Origin: Bradyrhizobium sp. | Lineage (GTDB): Bacteria > Pseudomonadota > Alphaproteobacteria > Rhizobiales > Xanthobacteraceae | DNA length: 56,184 bases | Assembly: GCA_028290305.1 (NCBI GenBank) | Contig: JAQGKC010000193.1 | Span: 1 to 56,184, forward strand | Direction: 5' to 3' | Part shown: piece by piece, positions 51,990-56,184 of the stretch | How positions within the stretch are numbered: the first letter of the stretch is position 1 | Layout of the letters: each line of letters starts with the position of its first letter | Notes under the pieces: model-generated | Database searches by the model: none | Seen by the model: only the letters and a program-made list of their open reading frames with translations | What the model was told of the DNA's origin: nothing | Position numbers and translations under genes: made by a program

Positions 51990-52868
51990 ATGGACCGAAC
52001 GCCTTCCAAACCAAGGGCCGCGCTATGGATGGCGGGCTGGCTCGTCTTGATGCTGATGGTGGCGATCGCCGGCCGTGAGACGACGCGCGAACTGAGCGTG
52101 TTCCAGATCATGGAGGTACGCTCGATCCTCGGCTTCTTCATGCTGTACCCGTTGATCCACCTCAACGGGGGCTTCGCGACGATGAAGACGTCGCGGCCGC
52201 TGCAGCATATCGGGCGCAATCTCACGCACTATGCGGCACAAGTCGGCTGGTTCTTCGCGCTGACGTTAATTCCGCTGGCCCAGGTGGTGTCGATCGAATT
52301 CACCATGCCGATCTGGACCGCCATCCTTGCGGCGAGCTTTCTCGGCGAGCGCATAACGGTCTGGAAGATTTCGGCGATCATGCTCGGCTTGATCGGCGTC
52401 ATCGTCATCGTTCGACCCGCGACGGGGCAGATCAATCCGGGGCAACTGATCATGGTTGTCGCGGCCGTAGGGTTCGGCATCTCCGTCACCATGATGAAGT
52501 CGCTGACTCGCACCGAAAATACGCTGGCGATCATTTTCTGGATGCTGGTGGTCCAATCCGTGGCCGGCCTTCTCCCGTCGCTCTACGTCTGGATATGGCC
52601 CTCGGCATATCTGTGGGGTTGGATGGTCGTGATCGCGTTCTGCGGCACGTTTTCGCATTACTGCATGGCGCGCGCGATGCTGCATGCCGATGCGACGGTG
52701 GTGGTGCCAATGGATTTCCTGCGGGTTCCACTCACCGCCGCCGCCGGCTGGCTGCTTTATTCGGAACGTCTGGATATGTTCACGGTGCTGGGCGCGGCCC
52801 TGATCCTCACCGGCAATCTCTTGAACCTGAAAGCACCGGCACCGGCTCCCGCGCGCATTGGAACCTGA
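51990..52868 (+). CDS. DMT-superfamily (EamA) transporter
   Basis: The predicted protein has 292 residues from ATG 51990. About ten hydrophobic helices form two EamA repeats. The first includes FALTLIPLAQVVSIEFTMPI and SFLGERITVWKISAIMLGLI. The second includes ILTGNLLNL near the C-terminus. It exports small metabolites; specificity cannot be told. It is divergent from the RidA gene. Confidence 0.88.
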   Translation: MDRTPSKPRAALWMAGWLVLMLMVAIAGRETTRELSVFQIMEVRSILGFFMLYPLIHLNGGFATMKTSRPLQHIGRNLTHYAAQVGWFFALTLIPLAQVVSIEFTMPIWTAILAASFLGERITVWKISAIMLGLIGVIVIVRPATGQINPGQLIMVVAAVGFGISVTMMKSLTRTENTLAIIFWMLVVQSVAGLLPSLYVWIWPSAYLWGWMVVIAFCGTFSHYCMARAMLHADATVVVPMDFLRVPLTAAAGWLLYSERLDMFTVLGAALILTGNLLNLKAPAPAPARIGT

Positions 52869-53110
52869 TTGCTTCAGCTGTGGCTGCGGTCAGGTCCGAT
52901 CGTTCGCAATCTCTTTGCTAAGCCCGCCCCGCATTGTGATCTAAATCACGCAAGAGCGCTCGCCGAGCGAATACCGTGAGCCGTCACGGATGGCGCTGCC
53001 AAAATATGGGCAACAGCACAATTTTTTGTGGCGCGACGTGTGGTTTTTTCGTGTAAGTTCGCGACAACCTATTGCAGCCGAAATTGCTCGACTCAGACAG
53101 GGGATTTCAC

Positions 53111-54532
53111 ATGCGCCATTTCACCATTTTTCTTTCCCTGATTTGCATGTTGTTTGCCGCCGACGTGGCCAAGGCTGACAAGCGTGTCGCCTTTGTCGTC
53201 GGTAACGGCGCCTACAAAAATGTTGCACAACTTCCGAACCCTCCGATCGATGCCAAGTCGATGGCGGCCGTCCTTCGCAATGTCGGCTTCGAGGTCGTCG
53301 AAGGCACCAATCTCACCCGCGATGCCATGACGGAGCGGCTGCTCGAGTTCGGCAAGAAGGCGCAAGGCGCCGACGTCGCGGTATTTTTCTATGCCGGCCA
53401 CGGCATTGCCATCAGCGGCACCAACTACCTGTTGCCGATCGACGCCGACATCAAATCGGAAATGGACGTCAAGCTCGGCGCCGCGATCAATATCGACCTC
53501 ACGCTCGACCAGACCATGAGCGACGCCAAGGTCAAGCTGGTGTTCCTCGATGCCTGCCGTGACAATCCCTTCGCCGCCAAGATCAAGTCGAATGCCACCC
53601 GCAGCGTGTCGGTGCAATCGGGCCTGGCGGAGATGAAATCCGGTGAAGGCACGCTGATCGCATTCGCGACGGGTCCCGGGCAGACCGCGCTGGACGGCCA
53701 GGAAGGCACCAACAGTCCGTTCACCCGTGCCCTGATGGCCCATATCTCGACCCCCGGCGTCGAGATCCAGCAGGCGATGACCGAGGTCCGCGCCCAGGTC
53801 AACGAAGAGACCAACAAGGGCCAGCTGCCATGGGGCCATACCAACCTGATCGGTTCGGTCTATCTGAACCCGGCGGCGGCTGCTCCTGCGGCCAGTGCGG
53901 CCGCGTCGTCATCTTCCAGCCCTGCTGTGGCTTCGACCTCCGGCGGTTCGGATGTCGAACTGGAGTTCTGGCGTTCGATCAAGGACTCCAACAAGCCGGA
54001 AGAACTCAACGCTTACCTGACCAGCTATCCCAACGGCCAGTTCAAGTCGCTCGCGCTGGCCCGGATTGCTTCTCTGGAAAACGGTCCGAGCACCACCACC
54101 CGCAACCTGACCACGGGGATCGATCCCGCGACCTTTAGCGAGGATGCAAACCAGACCACGGAAGACCAGATCGGCCTCGACAAGGGCCAGCGCCGCGACG
54201 TGCAGCGCCGGCTGACCGGCCTTGGCTTCGACACCAAGATCAACGGCAAGTTCGATGAGCAGACGCGCGCCGTGATCACGCGCTGGCAGGCCGCACGCGG
54301 TTATCCCAAGACCGGCTTTCTCAACAAGCTGCAGCACAAGGCGCTGTTGACCGAGATCGTCTCGGCAACGCAAACGAGCTCCGGCGACGATGAATCATCG
54401 GACGATCGTCCAGCCCGCCGTCACCATAGCGGCGGAGGGGGCGGTGGCGGCCGTCACTATCGCGGCGGCGGCGGCGGCGGTGGTGGTCCCGGAGGTTTCA
54501 TCGGCGGCGTGGTCGGCGGGCTGTTCCGCTAA
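53111..54532 (+). CDS. secreted caspase-like (peptidase C14) protein with PG-binding domain
   Basis: The predicted protein has 473 residues. It has a signal peptide (to about residue 22) and a caspase/metacaspase fold with the catalytic pair His97 (FFYAGHGIAI) and Cys149 (VFLDACRDNPF). A low-complexity linker follows, then a peptidoglycan-binding-1-like module near 355-415 (QRRDVQRRLTGLGFDTKING). The Gly/His-rich tail is followed by GGPGGFIGGVVGGLF. The signal places it in the periplasm, where it may process cell-envelope proteins. Similar multi-domain caspases are common in Bradyrhizobium. A perfect terminator follows. Confidence 0.85.
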   Translation: MRHFTIFLSLICMLFAADVAKADKRVAFVVGNGAYKNVAQLPNPPIDAKSMAAVLRNVGFEVVEGTNLTRDAMTERLLEFGKKAQGADVAVFFYAGHGIAISGTNYLLPIDADIKSEMDVKLGAAINIDLTLDQTMSDAKVKLVFLDACRDNPFAAKIKSNATRSVSVQSGLAEMKSGEGTLIAFATGPGQTALDGQEGTNSPFTRALMAHISTPGVEIQQAMTEVRAQVNEETNKGQLPWGHTNLIGSVYLNPAAAAPAASAAASSSSSPAVASTSGGSDVELEFWRSIKDSNKPEELNAYLTSYPNGQFKSLALARIASLENGPSTTTRNLTTGIDPATFSEDANQTTEDQIGLDKGQRRDVQRRLTGLGFDTKINGKFDEQTRAVITRWQAARGYPKTGFLNKLQHKALLTEIVSATQTSSGDDESSDDRPARRHHSGGGGGGGRHYRGGGGGGGGPGGFIGGVVGGLFR

Positions 54533-54559
54533 GACTCGCGATTGCTTCGCGACTTCAAC

Positions 54560-54587
54560 AAAAAGCCCGGGTCATCCCGGGCTTTTT
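54560..54587. terminator. bidirectional terminator
   Basis: aaaaagcccggg and cccgggcttttt flank a tcat loop. It can end both the caspase-like gene (plus) and the antitoxin/cysK pair (minus). Confidence 0.9.
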
Positions 54588-54626
54588 GGTTCGGTCGGTA
54601 TCCGGCCAAACCTATTTCCCTCAAGC

Positions 54627-54866
54627 CTATTTCCCGGCCGCCTTTCGGAGCGCGTCATTGATCCGGTCCTGCCAGCCCGCCCCGCCCTCCTGGAAGTGTT
54701 CGAGAACGTCCTGATCGATCCGCAGCGAAACCAGTTCCTTCACATTCGGAAGCGCGGCCTTTTTAGGCGGAGCCTCCGGCACCTTCGTTGTGGTCCGCTT
54801 GAACGCAGCTTCGGCTTCGGTCCGGGCGTCGTTCAGGGTCCTTGGTCGTCTCGGTTGGTCTGCCAC
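54627..54866 (-). CDS. BrnA-like antitoxin, orphan
   Basis: The predicted protein has 79 residues. The C-terminal half, VSLRIDQDVLEHFQEGGAGW then QDRINDALRKAA, is the ribbon-helix-helix-like BrnA motif. BrnA normally represses and neutralises the BrnT ribonuclease, but no BrnT gene is adjacent on either side. It lies immediately downstream of cysK on the same strand (2 bases apart), so it is probably co-transcribed and may serve as a DNA-binding regulator. Confidence 0.75.
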   Translation of the reverse strand: MADQPRRPRTLNDARTEAEAAFKRTTTKVPEAPPKKAALPNVKELVSLRIDQDVLEHFQEGGAGWQDRINDALRKAAGK

Positions 54867-54868
54867 GG

Positions 54869-55846
54869 TTAGATTCCTTCGAACAACGCGGTCGACAGAT
54901 AACGCTCCGAGAACGACGGCACGATCGCAAGAATGGTCTTGCCCGCGCTTTCCGGCCGTTTGCCGATCTGAAACGCGGCGGCGATCGCGGCGCCGGAGGA
55001 AATACCGCCGGGAATTCCCTCGTTGCGTGCCAGCGCGCGCGTGGTTTCGATCGCGGTGGCGCTGTTGATCTTGACGATCTCGTCGATCACCGAACGTTCG
55101 AGGATATCGGGGATTAACCCTGCGCCGATCCCCTGGATCTTGTGCGGGGAATGCTGCCCGCCGGAGAGCACCGGACTTTCCTCGGGCTCCACGGCGACGA
55201 CCCGCAGCGAAGGCTTGCGCGGCTTCAAGACCTGCCCCACCCCGGTGATGGTGCCGCCGGTGCCGACCCCCGCCACGAAGAAATCGATGTTGCCGCCGGT
55301 ATCGTTCCAGATCTCCTCCGCCGTGGTGCGGCGGTGGATTTCGGGATTGGCGAGGTTCTTGAACTGCTGCGGCATCACGGCGTTGGGCGTGGTACGCACC
55401 AGTTCTTCCGCGGTCGCAATCGAGCCCTTCATGCCCTGGGCTGCCGGCGTCAGAACAATTTCAGCGCCGAGGAATGCCAGCATTTTGCGCCGTTCGATCG
55501 ACATCGATTCCGGCATCACCAGCTTCAGCCGATAGCCGCGCGAGGCGGCGACGAACGCCAGCGCGATCCCGGTATTTCCCGATGTCGGCTCGATCAACAC
55601 GGTATCGGCGTTAATCACTCCCGCCTTTTCCATCGCGATGATCATCGCCGCACCGATGCGGTCCTTCACGCTCGCGGCGGGATTGAAATATTCCAGCTTG
55701 GCCAGAATTGTCGCATGCACCCCGTGCTGCCGCGGCAAATTGCGCAGGCGGACGATCGGCGTATCGCCGATTGCATCGACGATGCTGTCGAAAACACGAC
55801 CCCGACCGGGACGGTGCACTGCACTCGTAGTTGATGGCGCGTCCAT
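54869..55846 (-). CDS. cysK: cysteine synthase A
   Basis: The predicted protein has 325 residues. It is a PLP enzyme making cysteine from O-acetylserine and sulfide. The PLP lysine is in [13 protein letters not shown] near residue 60, preceded by KLEYFNP. The substrate loop [12 protein letters not shown] and the phosphate-binding [12 protein letters not shown] are intact. [14 protein letters not shown] lies near the end. Length fits CysK. The divergent region upstream holds no other gene. Confidence 0.93.
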   Translation of the reverse strand: MDAPSTTSAVHRPGRGRVFDSIVDAIGDTPIVRLRNLPRQHGVHATILAKLEYFNPAASVKDRIGAAMIIAMEKAGVINADTVLIEPTSGNTGIALAFVAASRGYRLKLVMPESMSIERRKMLAFLGAEIVLTPAAQGMKGSIATAEELVRTTPNAVMPQQFKNLANPEIHRRTTAEEIWNDTGGNIDFFVAGVGTGGTITGVGQVLKPRKPSLRVVAVEPEESPVLSGGQHSPHKIQGIGAGLIPDILERSVIDEIVKINSATAIETTRALARNEGIPGGISSGAAIAAAFQIGKRPESAGKTILAIVPSFSERYLSTALFEGI

Positions 55847-56062
55847 GACAAACTCCCTGTAGAAGCAATGTGCGTAAAGTTAGAGCTCTTCTCCATAACG
55901 CATGATCCGCCAATGTGTGAGCGGTTTGGTGATAAGATCATGCGCCAATTTATTAATTTAGAGCGCGCCCTCGTGATAAACGAAACCGCCTGTCCAGTAA
56001 AATCGGTTCCCGCTTTTGCTGATCGCGCTCGGTATTAGCTCACGGCTCCGTGCAAGTCAGAA
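55847..56062. other. intergenic, presumed cysK promoter region
   Basis: The stretch has no gene. It includes part of a rhizobial mosaic-type sequence (atcatgcgcc… aaaatcggttcccgctttt), disturbed by the adjacent insertion sequence. Confidence 0.4.
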
Positions 56063-56184
56063 TGAGCCGGTCCCGGAAATCTGCACAGGACGATAAGTGG
56101 AATTTCTGCCTGACCACGGCGATAATCGCCGCGAACAGGAGAGACCATGAACAGACGACCGCGCCGGAACCACACAGCGGCTTT
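56063..56184 (+). mobile_element. left end of an IS3-family insertion sequence
   Basis: The end begins near tgagccggtcccggaaatct, a typical IS3-family terminal sequence. After a leader with aggagaga, ATG at 56147 opens a frame MNRRPRRNHTAAF, the usual start of IS3-type OrfA. The element continues beyond the window. Confidence 0.7.

Overview
The window reads as chromosome of a Bradyrhizobium-like alphaproteobacterium (Nitrobacteraceae). The basis is the high-GC coding style of the right half, the Rhizobiales-type intergenic palindromic repeats, and several small proteins of a kind I associate with bradyrhizobia. The left 34 kb is accessory DNA. The right 20 kb is mostly ordinary chromosomal DNA.

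Left edge to 5.4 kb: a transposase remnant abuts a P-loop ATPase that may have lost its N-terminus. A large DUF2235 (Tle1-like alpha/beta hydrolase) membrane protein and a small membrane protein follow. From 5.8 to 13.3 kb is a complete, tightly overlapping type I Zorya anti-phage operon, zorA-zorB-zorC-zorD. Next come an ASCH-domain gene broken by about three single-base shifts, a frameshifted phage-type protein, and two overlapping DUF262 proteins of GmrSD-like type. The block 5.5-19.5 kb is bracketed by an imperfect 44-bp direct repeat, so it may have moved as a unit.

From 20.2 to 24.0 kb is a recombination module. It holds a large serine recombinase and two ParB/RepB-like proteins in one ATGA-coupled operon, with a small divergent HTH-like protein whose 5' end carries three 21-bp repeats. 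From 24 to 34.5 kb are remnants (IS66, staphylococcal-nuclease-like), a repeat protein with four 47-residue units, a VOC protein, a short reverse transcriptase with a YMDD motif preceded by a small membrane ORF, and many small orphan proteins. A tRNA 3'-end remnant at 34.5 kb probably marks an island border.

From 34.8 to 40.7 kb an operon-like run encodes a cyclase/STAND-ATPase regulator, a catalase-like heme protein, an uncharacterised protein and a DyP-type peroxidase. About 0.5 kb at 40.8-41.2 kb is an inverted, intact copy of a broken gene at 32.1-32.6 kb. Then come a GGND-repeat protein, an RND efflux pump with its adaptor, a formyltransferase-like protein, two secreted proteins, a RidA protein, a DMT transporter, a caspase-like protein, an orphan BrnA-like antitoxin and cysteine synthase. 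The window ends in the first codons of an IS3-type transposase.

The strongest candidates for something undescribed are the recombinase/ParB/ParB/HTH element, the reverse transcriptase with its membrane ORF, the cyclase-STAND/peroxidase operon, and the ASCH gene attached to Zorya. All functional claims come from reading motifs; no database search was possible.
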